In this document: in pieces, positions 43,839-52,796 of the stretch
Layout: the number at the start of each line of letters is the position of its first letter
Position numbering within the stretch: position 1 is the first letter of the stretch
Source: Geodermatophilus bullaregiensis
GTDB lineage: Bacteria; Actinomycetota; Actinomycetes; Mycobacteriales; Geodermatophilaceae
Assembly: GCF_016907675.1 (NCBI RefSeq)
Contig: NZ_JAFBCJ010000001.1
Location: 4,960,001-5,024,000 of the forward strand
Length of the DNA stretch: 64,000 bases
Reading direction: 5' to 3'
Notes under the pieces: generated by a model
The model's database searches: none
Seen by the model: the letters and a program-made list of their open reading frames with translations, nothing else
What the model was told of the DNA's origin: nothing
Position numbers and translations under genes: made by a program

Positions 43839-44552
43839 GTGGGTGAGGCTTGCGCGAGAGGGCTCGGCGACCTGGAGGACTGGGTCGGCCGTGAGATCGA
43901 GGACCGGCTGAGGGTCCTGATGCACGAGATCCGCCAGCCGGTCGCGGTGGTGCTGGCCCTGGCGGAGGCCGCACGGGGGCTGCCGGGCACACCGGACGAG
44001 ACACACGAGTACCTCGACCGGATCGTCGACCAGGTGCAGGAGGTGTCGGCCGCGGCGTTCAGCGTGCTCGTCGAGCAGGCCGACGACCACCTGGACGGGG
44101 CGGCGCCGCTGGACCTTGAGGAGGTCCTGGAGTCGGTCCTGGACGCCTACACGGTCACCTGGGCCGGGACGCTGACCCGGTCGGGCCCCCGGGGGCCGTT
44201 GTGGACGGCGGGCTGCCGGGCGACCGTCCGGCGTTGCGTGGTGAACGTGCTCGACAACGCCGTGCGGGCCGCGGGACCGACCGGGCGGGTGGTGGTCACG
44301 ACCGTGCCGGGCGAGGACGCGATCCGGGTGGTCGTCGAGGACGACGGGCCGGGGTTCGGGCTGGGGCCGCCCGGCACCGGCATCGGGCTGCCCGCCACCC
44401 GTCGAGCGCTGCGCCTGCACGGAGGCCGCCTCGCGACCGGCCGGTCGCGGACCCTGAGCGGGGCACGGGTGACCCTGTCCCTGCCGACCGTCCCCGTCCG
44501 TGGGCAGCCACCGCGGGTCGACCTCCACCGGATGACCGGCCGGGCCTCGTAG
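43839..44552 (+). CDS. Minimal soluble histidine kinase
   Basis: 237 aa with no membrane helix and no sensor domain. DHp helix with His29 in LMHEIRQPVAVVLALAEA; ATPase domain with N box VVNVLDNAVRAA (Asn136, Asn140), G1 DDGPGFG (168-174) and G2 GTGIGLPATRRAL (179-191). It must take its signal from a partner or respond to a cytosolic cue. It is seven bases upstream of a response regulator. Confidence 0.9.
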   Translation: MGEACARGLGDLEDWVGREIEDRLRVLMHEIRQPVAVVLALAEAARGLPGTPDETHEYLDRIVDQVQEVSAAAFSVLVEQADDHLDGAAPLDLEEVLESVLDAYTVTWAGTLTRSGPRGPLWTAGCRATVRRCVVNVLDNAVRAAGPTGRVVVTTVPGEDAIRVVVEDDGPGFGLGPPGTGIGLPATRRALRLHGGRLATGRSRTLSGARVTLSLPTVPVRGQPPRVDLHRMTGRAS

Positions 44553-44559
44553 CACCGCG

Positions 44560-45300
44560 ATGCGCCTGGTCATCTGCGACGACCACCGGCTCTTCGTCGA
44601 GCCGCTCGCCGCCGCCCTCGCCCGCAACGGCCACGACGTGGTCGTCGCCACCACTCCGCTGCGCGCCCTCGAGGCGGTCGCCGAACACCAGCCCGACCTG
44701 GTGGTCCTCGACCTCCGCTACCCGGACGGCGACGGCATCGAGACCCTGGTCGAGCTCCGCGACCGGCGACCGGCGTGCCCCGTCGTCATCCTGTCGGGGT
44801 CCGTGGACTCCACCGACCTCACCGCTGCCGCCGCGGCCGGTGCGGCGGCGTTCCTCCGCAAGGACCAACCCGTGGCGGCGATCATCGACGCCCTCGACCG
44901 GGTGGCCAGCGGACGGGCCGTGTCCACGCCACCGATGGCCCGCAGGCGCGGCGCGACGGACGCCCACGAGCGGGTGCGGTGGCTGGTCGACCACCTCACC
45001 GACCGGGAGCGGGAGGTGCTCCAGGCGCTGATCCGGGCCGAGGACACCGTCGAGATCGCCCGATCGCTGGGGGTCGAGGCGAGCACCGCGCGCACCCACG
45101 TGCAGAACGTGCTGTTCAAGCTCGGGGTGCACACCCGTCTGCAGGCCGTGGCCCTCGCCGTCTCCTCGGGGCTCGACGCGGACCTGCCGACCCCGTCTAC
45201 TGCAAAGGGCGTAGGCGACCGTGCGACATCTGCAGGTCGACCGCCTCGTCTGGTCGCCGGAGCATCGGGACGTGCACGAGATCCGCGTGGTCCTCGGTGA
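44560..45300 (+). CDS. NarL/LuxR-family response regulator
   Basis: 246 aa. Receiver domain with acidic pair Asp7-Asp8 (VICDDHRLF), phospho-acceptor Asp51 (VVLDLRYPDGDG), Ser79 and Lys101. LuxR helix-turn-helix about 148-205 (LTDREREVLQALIRAEDTVE, STARTHVQNVLFKLGVHTR). The C-terminal 35 residues are disordered and overlap the next gene. Expected to be phosphorylated by the kinase just upstream. Confidence 0.93.
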   Translation: MRLVICDDHRLFVEPLAAALARNGHDVVVATTPLRALEAVAEHQPDLVVLDLRYPDGDGIETLVELRDRRPACPVVILSGSVDSTDLTAAAAAGAAAFLRKDQPVAAIIDALDRVASGRAVSTPPMARRRGATDAHERVRWLVDHLTDREREVLQALIRAEDTVEIARSLGVEASTARTHVQNVLFKLGVHTRLQAVALAVSSGLDADLPTPSTAKGVGDRATSAGRPPRLVAGASGRARDPRGPR

Positions 45301-45919
45301 CGAGCAGCGGTCCTTCGTCGAGGCACTGGCGATGCGGCTCGAGCAGGAGCCCTTCATCCGGGTCGTCGCGGCGGTCACGCGGCCCGAGGAGGTGCTGCGC
45401 GTCGTCCGTGCGCAGCCGGTGGACCTCGCCGTCCTGACCGTCGACAGGCACGGCGGCCTCCTCGACCTCGGCCCACGGCTGAGCGCGGCCCGCCCCGAGC
45501 TGAAGCTCGTCGGGGTCGCCGGGACCGACGACACCGCCACGATGGCCCGTGCGGTGCAGGCCGGCTTCCGCGCCTGGATCCCTAAGGACGTCGGCATCTG
45601 CGTCCTGCTCGACGTGCTGCAGGCCGTCTGCCGCGGCGAGACGTGGATCCCACCCGGGCTGCTGACCCTGCTGCTGGAGCACCTGCTCACCGAGCAGGAG
45701 CAGAAGCGCCGTGCCGAGGAGCCGCTGGCGGCCCTCACGGCCCGCGAGCAGCAGGTCCTGCGCGCGATGTCCAGCGGAGCCACGCGCGACGAGATCGCCC
45801 GCCAGCTGTGCATCTCCGGCAACACCGTCCGCACGCACACCCAGAGCATCCTCACCAAGCTGGGCGTGCACACGTCGCTGGCGGCCGTCACGCTCGCCCG
45901 CCGCGCCGGGGTCGGCTGA
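45272..45919 (+). CDS. Atypical NarL/LuxR-family regulator with a pseudo-receiver
   Basis: 215 aa from GTG 45272, which has GGAG nine bases upstream; GTG 45221 is an alternative. The receiver keeps one acid (Asp10-Glu11 in VVLGDEQRSF) and Lys105 (WIPKDVG), but the phospho-acceptor position in DLAVLTVDRHGG is Thr56 rather than Asp, so normal phosphorylation is unlikely (Asp58 is two residues away). Intact LuxR DNA-binding domain: LTAREQQVLRAMSSGATRDE, GNTVRTHTQSILTKLGVHT. Overlaps the preceding regulator gene by 29 bases. Probably controls the downstream polysaccharide genes. Confidence 0.85.
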   Translation: MHEIRVVLGDEQRSFVEALAMRLEQEPFIRVVAAVTRPEEVLRVVRAQPVDLAVLTVDRHGGLLDLGPRLSAARPELKLVGVAGTDDTATMARAVQAGFRAWIPKDVGICVLLDVLQAVCRGETWIPPGLLTLLLEHLLTEQEQKRRAEEPLAALTAREQQVLRAMSSGATRDEIARQLCISGNTVRTHTQSILTKLGVHTSLAAVTLARRAGVG

Positions 45920-45946
45920 CCCCGCGCCCCCCGCTGCACCCGGCCC

Positions 45947-45978
45947 CCGGCCGGACCCGGGTCCCACGGGTCGGCCGG
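45947..45978 (+). terminator. Hairpin between regulator and polysaccharide operons
   Basis: 45947-45958 (CCGGCC-G-GACCC) pairs with GGGTCGGCCGG (45968-45978): 11 bp with one bulged G. It starts 28 bases after the regulator stop. A TAGCGT element further on (46083-46088) may belong to the next operon's promoter. Confidence 0.65.
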
Positions 45979-46129
45979 CGCGCCCGCGTGCGGACCCGTC
46001 CGGACGGGCAGGGCCGGCCCTCCGGTGCCCTGCGTAGTCCCTCTCGTCTCCGTGACGGATCCGGACGGGTGGTCGTCGCACCTAGCGTCGCCGCCGTCGA
46101 CGAGTGCGACGGAAGAGGGGGATCCGACG

Positions 46130-47104
46130 ATGAGGTGCGTCGTCACGGGGGCAGCGGGGTTCGTGGGCTCCCATCTGTGCGAACTCCTGCTCGCGCGGGG
46201 GGACGAGGTGACCGGCATCGACTGCCTCACCGACTACTACGACCCGCGCCTCAAGGAGGCCCACCTGTCCGGTGCGCTCGCCCACGAGCGGTTCCGGCTG
46301 CACCGGGTCGATCTGCTGGAGGCGCCCCTGGAGCAGGTGCTCGACGGCGCCGAGGTGGTCTACCACCTCGCCGGGCAGCCGGGTGTGCGGCCGTCCTGGG
46401 GAGCGGAGTTCGCCACCTACGTGTCCCGCAACGTCCTGGCCACCCAGGCGGTCCTCGAGGCGGCGCGGAGGGTCGGTCCGGCCAAGCTCGTCTACGCCTC
46501 CAGCTCCAGCGTGTACGGCGACGCGGAGTCCTACCCGACCGCCGAGACGGTGCGGCCGCGGCCGGTCTCGCCCTACGGCGTGACGAAGCTCGCCGCCGAG
46601 CACCTGTGCGAGCTCTACCGCAGCGGGTTCGGGGTGCCGACGGTGTCCCTGCGGCTGTTCACCGTCTACGGACCGCGTCAGCGGCCGGACATGGCCTTCT
46701 CACGACTCGTCTCCGCCGCCGTGCGCGGCGGCGAGTTCGAGCTCTACGGCACCGGCACCCAGACCAGGGACTTCACGTTCGTCGGGGACGTCGTCCGGGC
46801 GATGGCCGATGCCGCCGCATCGGAGTTCACCGGGGTGGCCAACGTCGGCGGGGGCAGCCGGACGTCCATGACGGAGGTCCTCGACCTCGTCACGGAACTG
46901 GCCGGAGCTCCCGTGGTCCGCCGGCTGCCGACCCAGCGGGGCGACGTCCGGGACACCGCGGCCGACACCCGGGTGGCGTTCCAGGGCTTCGGCTACGTCC
47001 CGTCCACGGGACTGCGCGAGGGGCTCGCGCTCATGGTCGAGGCCGAGCGCTCGACGGTCCCGGCTGCCGCCGGCCTGCTGGCCGCGGCGGGTGCGCGGTC
47101 GTGA
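46130..47104 (+). CDS. NAD-dependent sugar-nucleotide epimerase/dehydratase
   Basis: 324 aa extended SDR. TGAAGFVG (6-13) binds NAD, catalytic Tyr149-x3-Lys153 in SPYGVTK, plus SSSSVYGDAE and RLFTVYGPRQRPDMA. The layout resembles UDP-glucuronate 4-epimerase and GalE-like enzymes, which fits a substrate made by the nearby UDP-glucose dehydrogenase, but exact specificity cannot be read. GTGA overlap with the next gene. Confidence 0.9.
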   Translation: MRCVVTGAAGFVGSHLCELLLARGDEVTGIDCLTDYYDPRLKEAHLSGALAHERFRLHRVDLLEAPLEQVLDGAEVVYHLAGQPGVRPSWGAEFATYVSRNVLATQAVLEAARRVGPAKLVYASSSSVYGDAESYPTAETVRPRPVSPYGVTKLAAEHLCELYRSGFGVPTVSLRLFTVYGPRQRPDMAFSRLVSAAVRGGEFELYGTGTQTRDFTFVGDVVRAMADAAASEFTGVANVGGGSRTSMTEVLDLVTELAGAPVVRRLPTQRGDVRDTAADTRVAFQGFGYVPSTGLREGLALMVEAERSTVPAAAGLLAAAGARS

Positions 47105-48576
47105 CCACCGCCCGGCTGCGGCCGCACCTGCTGCGTCCGCGGACCGCCCAGACGCCGACGCTGGGCGAGGCGGTGCCCCCCTGCCCGCCCCGTCCGGCGC
47201 CGGCCCCCGGCCCGGCGGTGGCGCAGCCCGCGGGCCCGCCACGGCCGCACCGGTCCGGTCCGTGGCTGCCCAGGGCCGTGCTGCTCGCCGTCGACGTGGC
47301 CACCTTCGGGGTGGCGATGGTCGTGACGGGGACGACCAGCGTCAAGACGCTCACCGTCCTGGTGCTGGCCGTCCTGCTCTTCTCCACCGCGGACCTCTAC
47401 CGCCCCGGCCTGTCGCTGTCGGTGCTCGACGACGCTCCCGCGCTGGTCGTGCGGTCGCTCGCGGCGGGGGCCGGCGCGATGGTGCTCGGCGGGCTCGGGG
47501 ACGGCCTGGCGGGCACGGCCCGACTGGCGACGGCGGCCCTCTTCGCCGGTCTGTGCGTCGGCGGGCGCGCCGTCGCCTACGCGGGCATCCGGCACGCGCG
47601 CCGCCACCGCCGGTTGCAGCAGCGGGTGCTGCTGCTCGGGGCCGGCGCGGTCGCGGGGACCCTGGGGCGCAACCTGCTCGACCACCCCGAGTACGGGCTG
47701 ACGCCCGTGGGCCTGCTCGACGACGAGCCGCTGCTGTGCCTGGAGGAGCGGCCGGTGCCGGTGCTCGGCGGCTACGCCGACCTGAGCCGGGTGCTGGTCG
47801 AGCACTCCATCGACGTCGTCATCGTGTCCTACGGCCGGGTCCGCGAGCCCCTGATGGTGGACATGCTGCGCGCCTGCGACCACCTGGCGTGCGACATCTA
47901 CTTCGTCCCGCGGCTGTACGAGCTGCACGTGGTGACCAAGGACACCGAGGTCCTCTGGGGCGTGCCGCTGGTGCGCCTGCGCCGGGCCCCGTTCCGCAGC
48001 CCGACCTGGGCGCTCAAGCGGGTGACCGACGTGGTGCTCGCGGCCGTCGCGATGGTGCTGCTCCTGCCGGTGCTGCTGCTGTGCGCGCTGCTCGCGCGCT
48101 GGGAGACGGGGACGGTGCTGTTCCGGCAGACCCGGATCGGGCTCGACGGCCGGCCGTTCACCCTGCTGAAGATCTGCTCGATGCGGCCGGTCGGGGAGAC
48201 GGAGTCCGGGACCCGCTGGACCATCGCCGACGACGAGCGGCTGGGCCCGGTCGGCCGGTTCCTGCGCCGGACCTCCCTCGACGAGATCCCGCAGCTGTGG
48301 AACGTCCTGCGGGGGGACATGAGCCTGGTGGGACCCCGGCCGGAGCGCCCGTTCTTCGTCGGCGAGTTCACCCGCCAGTTCCCCTGGTACATGGCCCGGC
48401 ACCGGGTGCCCGCGGGGCTGACCGGCTGGGCGCAGATCCACGGGCTGCGCGGCAACACGTCGATCGCGGACCGGGCGCGCTTCGACAACTTCTACATCGA
48501 GAACTGGTCGATCTGGGGCGACGTCAAGATCATGATCCGCACCCTCGGCCAGGTGCTGTCGGCGGGTGGCCGGTGA
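47101..48576 (+). CDS. Initiating sugar transferase (polyprenyl-phosphate glycosylphosphotransferase)
   Basis: 491 aa. Pro-rich N terminus, four or five helices (about 60-165), a CoA-binding-like Rossmann segment (VLLLGAGAVAGTLGRNLLDH), then a membrane helix at about 310-330 and the bacterial sugar transferase domain: GTVLFRQTRIGLDGRPFTLL, RRTSLDEIPQLWNVLRGDMS and VGPRPERP. It transfers the first sugar phosphate to undecaprenyl phosphate, as WbaP/CpsE-type enzymes do. Confidence 0.95.
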   Translation: MTTARLRPHLLRPRTAQTPTLGEAVPPCPPRPAPAPGPAVAQPAGPPRPHRSGPWLPRAVLLAVDVATFGVAMVVTGTTSVKTLTVLVLAVLLFSTADLYRPGLSLSVLDDAPALVVRSLAAGAGAMVLGGLGDGLAGTARLATAALFAGLCVGGRAVAYAGIRHARRHRRLQQRVLLLGAGAVAGTLGRNLLDHPEYGLTPVGLLDDEPLLCLEERPVPVLGGYADLSRVLVEHSIDVVIVSYGRVREPLMVDMLRACDHLACDIYFVPRLYELHVVTKDTEVLWGVPLVRLRRAPFRSPTWALKRVTDVVLAAVAMVLLLPVLLLCALLARWETGTVLFRQTRIGLDGRPFTLLKICSMRPVGETESGTRWTIADDERLGPVGRFLRRTSLDEIPQLWNVLRGDMSLVGPRPERPFFVGEFTRQFPWYMARHRVPAGLTGWAQIHGLRGNTSIADRARFDNFYIENWSIWGDVKIMIRTLGQVLSAGGR

Positions 48577-48607
48577 AGGCCGGACGCCGGCGGGCGGTGT
48601 GCAGCAC

Positions 48608-48629
48608 CCGGGTCGCAGACGCGACCCGG
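48608..48629 (+). terminator. Strong intra-operon hairpin, possible attenuator
   Basis: CCGGGTCGC (48608-48616) pairs perfectly with GCGACCCGG (48621-48629) over an AGAC loop. It lies between the sugar transferase and wzz-like genes, 24 bases before the GTG of the latter. It could reduce downstream transcription or protect an mRNA end. Confidence 0.6.
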
Positions 48630-48652
48630 CACGGAGGGACGGGACGACGGAC

Positions 48653-49927
48653 GTGGACCTGAACCTGGTCGCACAGCGGATCCTCCGGCGGCACTGGGCG
48701 GTGATCCTGCTGCTCGTGCTGCTCGGGGTCTCCGTACCGGTGGCGCTGCACCGGATGCAGGAGCCGAGCTACGAGGCGAGCGCCCGCTTCACCATCGGTT
48801 CCTGGGACACCCGGGACGCGCAGGAGTCGAGCGGGCTGGCCGACACGGCCCTGGCGCTGGCCACCAGCCCCGAGGCGGTGGGCCGGGCCCTCGGGCAGGC
48901 CGGCATCGCCCGCGACCCGGTCGCCGTCATCGAGGTGGTGCAGGTCGCCCCGGTGGGGACCTCCGGCGTGCTCGAGCTGACCGCGACCGACCCCGACCCG
49001 ACCGCGGCCGCGACGATCACCAACGCCCTCGCCGCCGAGGTCGTCCGCGCCCGGGACGAGGCGATCCTCGGGGACACCCGGGCGGCGATCGCCGGGATCG
49101 ACGGGCAGATCGCGGCGCTGTCGCAGGAGATCACCCGGATCGAGGACACGGCGGACGCGACCGTGGCGAGGTTGCGCAGCGTCGAGGCCCTCGCCCTGCG
49201 GCACGCGGAGGCGGTCGAGCAGCGGACCCGCCTGGAGAACCAGCGCCAGCAGCTGGTCACGATCCTGTCGACGACCGAGGCGCCGCGGATCATCGACGGC
49301 TCGGCGACCAGCGGGCTGCCCGTGCCCACGGCCCTGGTCACCCGGCTGGCGATCGGCGGGCTGCTGGGGTTGGTCCTCGGTGTCGCACTCGCCGCGACGC
49401 TCGAGTCGTGGCGCCCGACGCTCACCGGTCCGGGGATCGCGCACCACCTCGGCGCGCCCCTGCTCGACCGGCTGCCGCGGCCTCCCAAGCACGACACCGA
49501 GCTGCAGGACCCCTGGCTGACCAACTACCTGACCCTCGCCGCCGACGCCGCGGGCGTCCGGTCGGTGAAGCTGGTGCCGGTCGGTCCCGAGGTGGACGTC
49601 TCGGGCCTGGCCGGCCAGCTCGACGGCCACGACGACGGCGGACTGCGCGTCACGTCGTTCTACCTCGAGGGCGATGCCTCCCGGGACGCCGCGCGCTCGT
49701 CCCGTCCGGGCACGGGCATCGTCGCGGTCGTGCCCGACGTGGTGAAGGGGACGTCGGTGTTCGAGCGCCTCGAACGGCACGTGGAGCTGGCCCGTCAGCC
49801 CGTCATCGGCGTCCTGACCTACCGGGGCCGGTGGCGGCGGGGGATCACCCGGTCCGCCCCGCGTCACCTGGCCCTGACCGCGGACGAGGCCGCCGCCGAC
49901 CGGGTGCCCGCCGACCCGGCGCCCTGA
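48653..49927 (+). CDS. Wzz-type polysaccharide chain-length determinant
   Basis: 424 aa. N-terminal helix about 15-32, periplasm-like domain with coiled coil (about 130-205) and second helix about 224-245, the Wzz layout. The C-terminal region (about 260-400: VKLVPVGPEVDVSGLAGQL, GIVAVVPDVVKGTSVFERLE, QPVIGVLTYRGR) echoes the tyrosine kinase (CpsD-like) fold of actinobacterial Wzz proteins but has no Walker A, so it is likely catalytically dead. Governs chain length together with the Wzy-like protein, nine bases downstream. Confidence 0.88.
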   Translation: MDLNLVAQRILRRHWAVILLLVLLGVSVPVALHRMQEPSYEASARFTIGSWDTRDAQESSGLADTALALATSPEAVGRALGQAGIARDPVAVIEVVQVAPVGTSGVLELTATDPDPTAAATITNALAAEVVRARDEAILGDTRAAIAGIDGQIAALSQEITRIEDTADATVARLRSVEALALRHAEAVEQRTRLENQRQQLVTILSTTEAPRIIDGSATSGLPVPTALVTRLAIGGLLGLVLGVALAATLESWRPTLTGPGIAHHLGAPLLDRLPRPPKHDTELQDPWLTNYLTLAADAAGVRSVKLVPVGPEVDVSGLAGQLDGHDDGGLRVTSFYLEGDASRDAARSSRPGTGIVAVVPDVVKGTSVFERLERHVELARQPVIGVLTYRGRWRRGITRSAPRHLALTADEAAADRVPADPAP

Positions 49928-49936
49928 TCCGCGGCC

Positions 49937-51274
49937 ATGTCGAGCGACCGGGGGACCGCACCCGCTCCACGACCGGCCGAGGCCTGGCGGGGGCTGTCGG
50001 AGGCCTACCCCTGGGAGACGGGACCGCACGAGCCGGGGCGGGCGGTCCTCGCGGTGGTCGCGCTGTGCATCGGGCTCACCCCGCTGGTGAGCCCGAAGGG
50101 GCCGGGCAACGGCGCCCCGATCGACCTGTTCGTCGCCATCGGGGTCGCCACCGCGATGCTGTGGGCGATCCGGCGCCGGGCCAGGTTGAACTTCCCCTAC
50201 TTCGTGCCCATGACCGCCTACGTGGTCGCCGGCCTCGTCGCGGCCATGCTGTCGGCCGTCCCGTTCCGCGGCGGGATCGCGGCAGGTCAGGAGATCTTCC
50301 TGTTCCTCTGGTGCGCGGCGCTGGCCACCATCTGCCGGACGCCCCGGGCACTGGCCGTCGCGATCCGCGCCTGGGCCGTCAGCGCGACCCTCTGGGCGGG
50401 GGTGATGGTGGCCGGGGTGGTGGGCGGGATCCCCGCGCTGTCCGGGGCCAGCGAGTGGGGGCGGCGGGCGCAGCTGTTCTTCGACCACCCCAACATGGCC
50501 GGTAACTACTTCATGATCGCGATCTTCGTCGTCGTGGCGTCCGGCTTCCCGCGCCGGCGCTGGGTGCGGGCCGGCGCCTGCCTCCTGCTGCTCACCGCCA
50601 TGTTCTTCACCGGCTCGAACGCGGCGCTGCTGTCCCTCGTCGGCGGGACGCTCGTGATGGTGTTCCTCAACCTGCGGCTGCGCAGGGGGCTGATGCCGGC
50701 GATAGCGACGCTCACCTCGCTGGTCCTCGTGCTCGGTGTCGGCTGGACCACCGTCGTGCCGCCGCTGGTCGCTGCCGCCGAGCAGAGCGACGACCCCCTG
50801 CTGCGGTACACCGTCGGGCGCAGCCCGGAGAGCGCGGACAAGCGGGAGGAGCTCTTCATCCAGCAGTACGAGCTCTTCGAGGGCGGCCGCCTGCTCGGGA
50901 TCGGTCCGGCCGCGACCAAGCACGAGCTCGGCACCGGGTTCTCCCGCCTGGACAAGGAGGCCCACAACGACTACCTCGCGACGCTGGTCGAGCGTGGCCC
51001 CCTGGGCCTGCTCGCCGTGCTCGCACTGATCGCTGCCGTCGGTGCACGGCTCATGGAGGTGACGCGGCACCGGCTCCTGCCGCAGCTGGCCGCCGCGGTC
51101 CCCGTCCCCGCGGCGCTGGCCGGGGCGTGCGCGGCGTTCGCGCTCACCGCGGTGACCCACGAGGTGCTGCACTACCGCTGGTTCTGGGCGCTGCTGGGGT
51201 TCGTGGCCGCCACCCACCTGCTCGCCCGGTCGGCGGACCAGGCGGGTGCCCGGTCCCGGTGGCCGGCCCGATGA
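49937..51274 (+). CDS. O-antigen ligase/polymerase (Wzy-like)
   Basis: 445 aa with about ten to twelve helices. The large loop contains FFDHPNMAGNYFMI, FTGSNAALLSLVGG and a later KEAHNDYLATLVERGPLGLL, which is the Wzy_C/RfaL signature with the conserved H-N-x-Y. It polymerises or ligates lipid-linked repeat units outside the membrane. Confidence 0.92.
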   Translation: MSSDRGTAPAPRPAEAWRGLSEAYPWETGPHEPGRAVLAVVALCIGLTPLVSPKGPGNGAPIDLFVAIGVATAMLWAIRRRARLNFPYFVPMTAYVVAGLVAAMLSAVPFRGGIAAGQEIFLFLWCAALATICRTPRALAVAIRAWAVSATLWAGVMVAGVVGGIPALSGASEWGRRAQLFFDHPNMAGNYFMIAIFVVVASGFPRRRWVRAGACLLLLTAMFFTGSNAALLSLVGGTLVMVFLNLRLRRGLMPAIATLTSLVLVLGVGWTTVVPPLVAAAEQSDDPLLRYTVGRSPESADKREELFIQQYELFEGGRLLGIGPAATKHELGTGFSRLDKEAHNDYLATLVERGPLGLLAVLALIAAVGARLMEVTRHRLLPQLAAAVPVPAALAGACAAFALTAVTHEVLHYRWFWALLGFVAATHLLARSADQAGARSRWPAR

Positions 51275-51317
51275 CCCGCCCGGCGGGCCACGACCCGGTC
51301 GTCCGGACGCCGATGCC

Positions 51318-52796
51318 GTGACCAGCCAGGTGCGGACGGCCGGGGAGCGGGTGGACCGTCCCCCGCGGCGTCGGAGGGTCGCGGCCAACTCGACGGCCCA
51401 GCTGCTCACCTTCGCCGCGCGTGCCGTCGCCTCGGTCGGGGTCGTCGTGCTGCTGGCCCGTTCGGGGGGACCCGTCGCCCTGGGCGTCGTGCAGTTCGCG
51501 CTCACCCTCAGCGGCCTGCTGCCCTTCTACTACGGCATCCCCACGCTGCTGGCCCGGGAGGTCGCCCGCCGGCCGGAGGACGGACGGCAGTGGGTGGAGA
51601 CCGGACTGCTGCTGGCCGTGGTCCTCGGGGTGGTGTTCACCGCGCTGCTCCCGGGCGCGGCGCTGGCGGCCGGCGCATCCCCGGAGACGGCCCTGTCCCT
51701 GGCCGTCGCGTCGGCCGGGATGGCGTTCGACGGCGTTGCGCGGGTGCTGTTCGCCGCGTTCTGGGCATGGGAGCGGCTGGACCTCGAGACCGGGGTCACC
51801 GCTGCGCAGGAGACCGTGTACCTCGTCGGCACCGCGGTCGCCCTGTGGCAGGGCGGGGGGCCGCTCGCCGCGCTCGCGGCCTTCGCCGGGTCACGGGCGC
51901 TGGGGGCCGGGTGCGCGTGGCTGCTCGCCGGGCGCCACCTGGGCGGGGTGCCGCTCCCGCGGTCCGGCGGGCGGACCCTGTGGTCGACCGTCCGGCGGTG
52001 CACGCCCTTCGCCGTCAGCGACACCTGGATGCTGACCTACGCGCGCGTCGACGCGGTGCTCCTCGGTGTCTGGAAGGGCCCGGCAGCGGTGGGCCTCTAC
52101 CAGGCCGCCACCAACCTCGTCCTCTACTTCACCGTGGTCCCGCGCAGCATCAACCGGGCGCTGTTCCCCCGCATGGGGCGGGCCTGGCCGGCCCACCCGG
52201 AGGAGTTCAGCCGGCTGCGGGACGTCTCCCTGCGGCTGGTCGCACTCGTCGGTGTGCCCGTGACCGTCGCGTCGCTGCTGCTGGCGCCGCGCACCATCGC
52301 CTTCCTGTACGGCCCCGACTTCGCCCCGGTCGTCCTCACCTACCAGCTGCTCGTCCTGGTCATCCCGCTGCGGATGCTGGGCCACACGCTGAGCCTCTCG
52401 CTCGCGGCGGTCGACCGGCAGAACGGGCGCACGCTCGCCGTGACCGTGGTGGCCGTGCTCAACGTCGGGATGAACTGCTGGGCCATCCCGCGCTGGTCCC
52501 ACCTCGGCGCCGCGGTCACCTCGGTGGTCTGCGAGGTGCTGCTGCTGGGGGCCTTCGCCGTCCTGCTCCGCCGGGCCACCGGCCCCTCGGAGATACTGCG
52601 CTCGAACGGCTGGCCCCTGCTGGCCAGCGTGCCGATGGCCGCGGTGCTGGTGTGGACGTCGGGACAGCCGCTCCTGGTGTCCGCCGCCGCCGGCGCCGCG
52701 GTCTACGCGGGCGCCGTCCTGGTCCTCGCCGTGCTCCGGGCGCGTGACCGCCGACCGGCCCGCGCGCTGGCCGGGCTGGTCACGCCGGCCCGCTGA
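51318..52796 (+). CDS. Wzx-type polysaccharide flippase (MATE/MVF superfamily)
   Basis: 492 aa, about 14 helices. N-terminal RRVAANSTAQLLTFAARAVA and LGVVQFALTLSGLLPFYYGI are typical of the polysaccharide-biosynthesis flippase family; FLYGPDFAPVVLTYQLLVLV is the usual second-half marker. It moves lipid-linked units across the membrane. GTG 51318 was chosen; earlier in-frame codons are Pro/Gly filler. Ends 17 bases inside the convergent glycosyltransferase gene. Confidence 0.9.
   Translation: MTSQVRTAGERVDRPPRRRRVAANSTAQLLTFAARAVASVGVVVLLARSGGPVALGVVQFALTLSGLLPFYYGIPTLLAREVARRPEDGRQWVETGLLLAVVLGVVFTALLPGAALAAGASPETALSLAVASAGMAFDGVARVLFAAFWAWERLDLETGVTAAQETVYLVGTAVALWQGGGPLAALAAFAGSRALGAGCAWLLAGRHLGGVPLPRSGGRTLWSTVRRCTPFAVSDTWMLTYARVDAVLLGVWKGPAAVGLYQAATNLVLYFTVVPRSINRALFPRMGRAWPAHPEEFSRLRDVSLRLVALVGVPVTVASLLLAPRTIAFLYGPDFAPVVLTYQLLVLVIPLRMLGHTLSLSLAAVDRQNGRTLAVTVVAVLNVGMNCWAIPRWSHLGAAVTSVVCEVLLLGAFAVLLRRATGPSEILRSNGWPLLASVPMAAVLVWTSGQPLLVSAAAGAAVYAGAVLVLAVLRARDRRPARALAGLVTPAR

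Noticed and set aside
45221-45271. GTG 45221 as the start of the second LuxR regulator
   Set aside because: It would add 17 residues before the first receiver strand and overlap the previous gene by 80 bases; GTG 45272 has a better-spaced GGAG. Not excluded.
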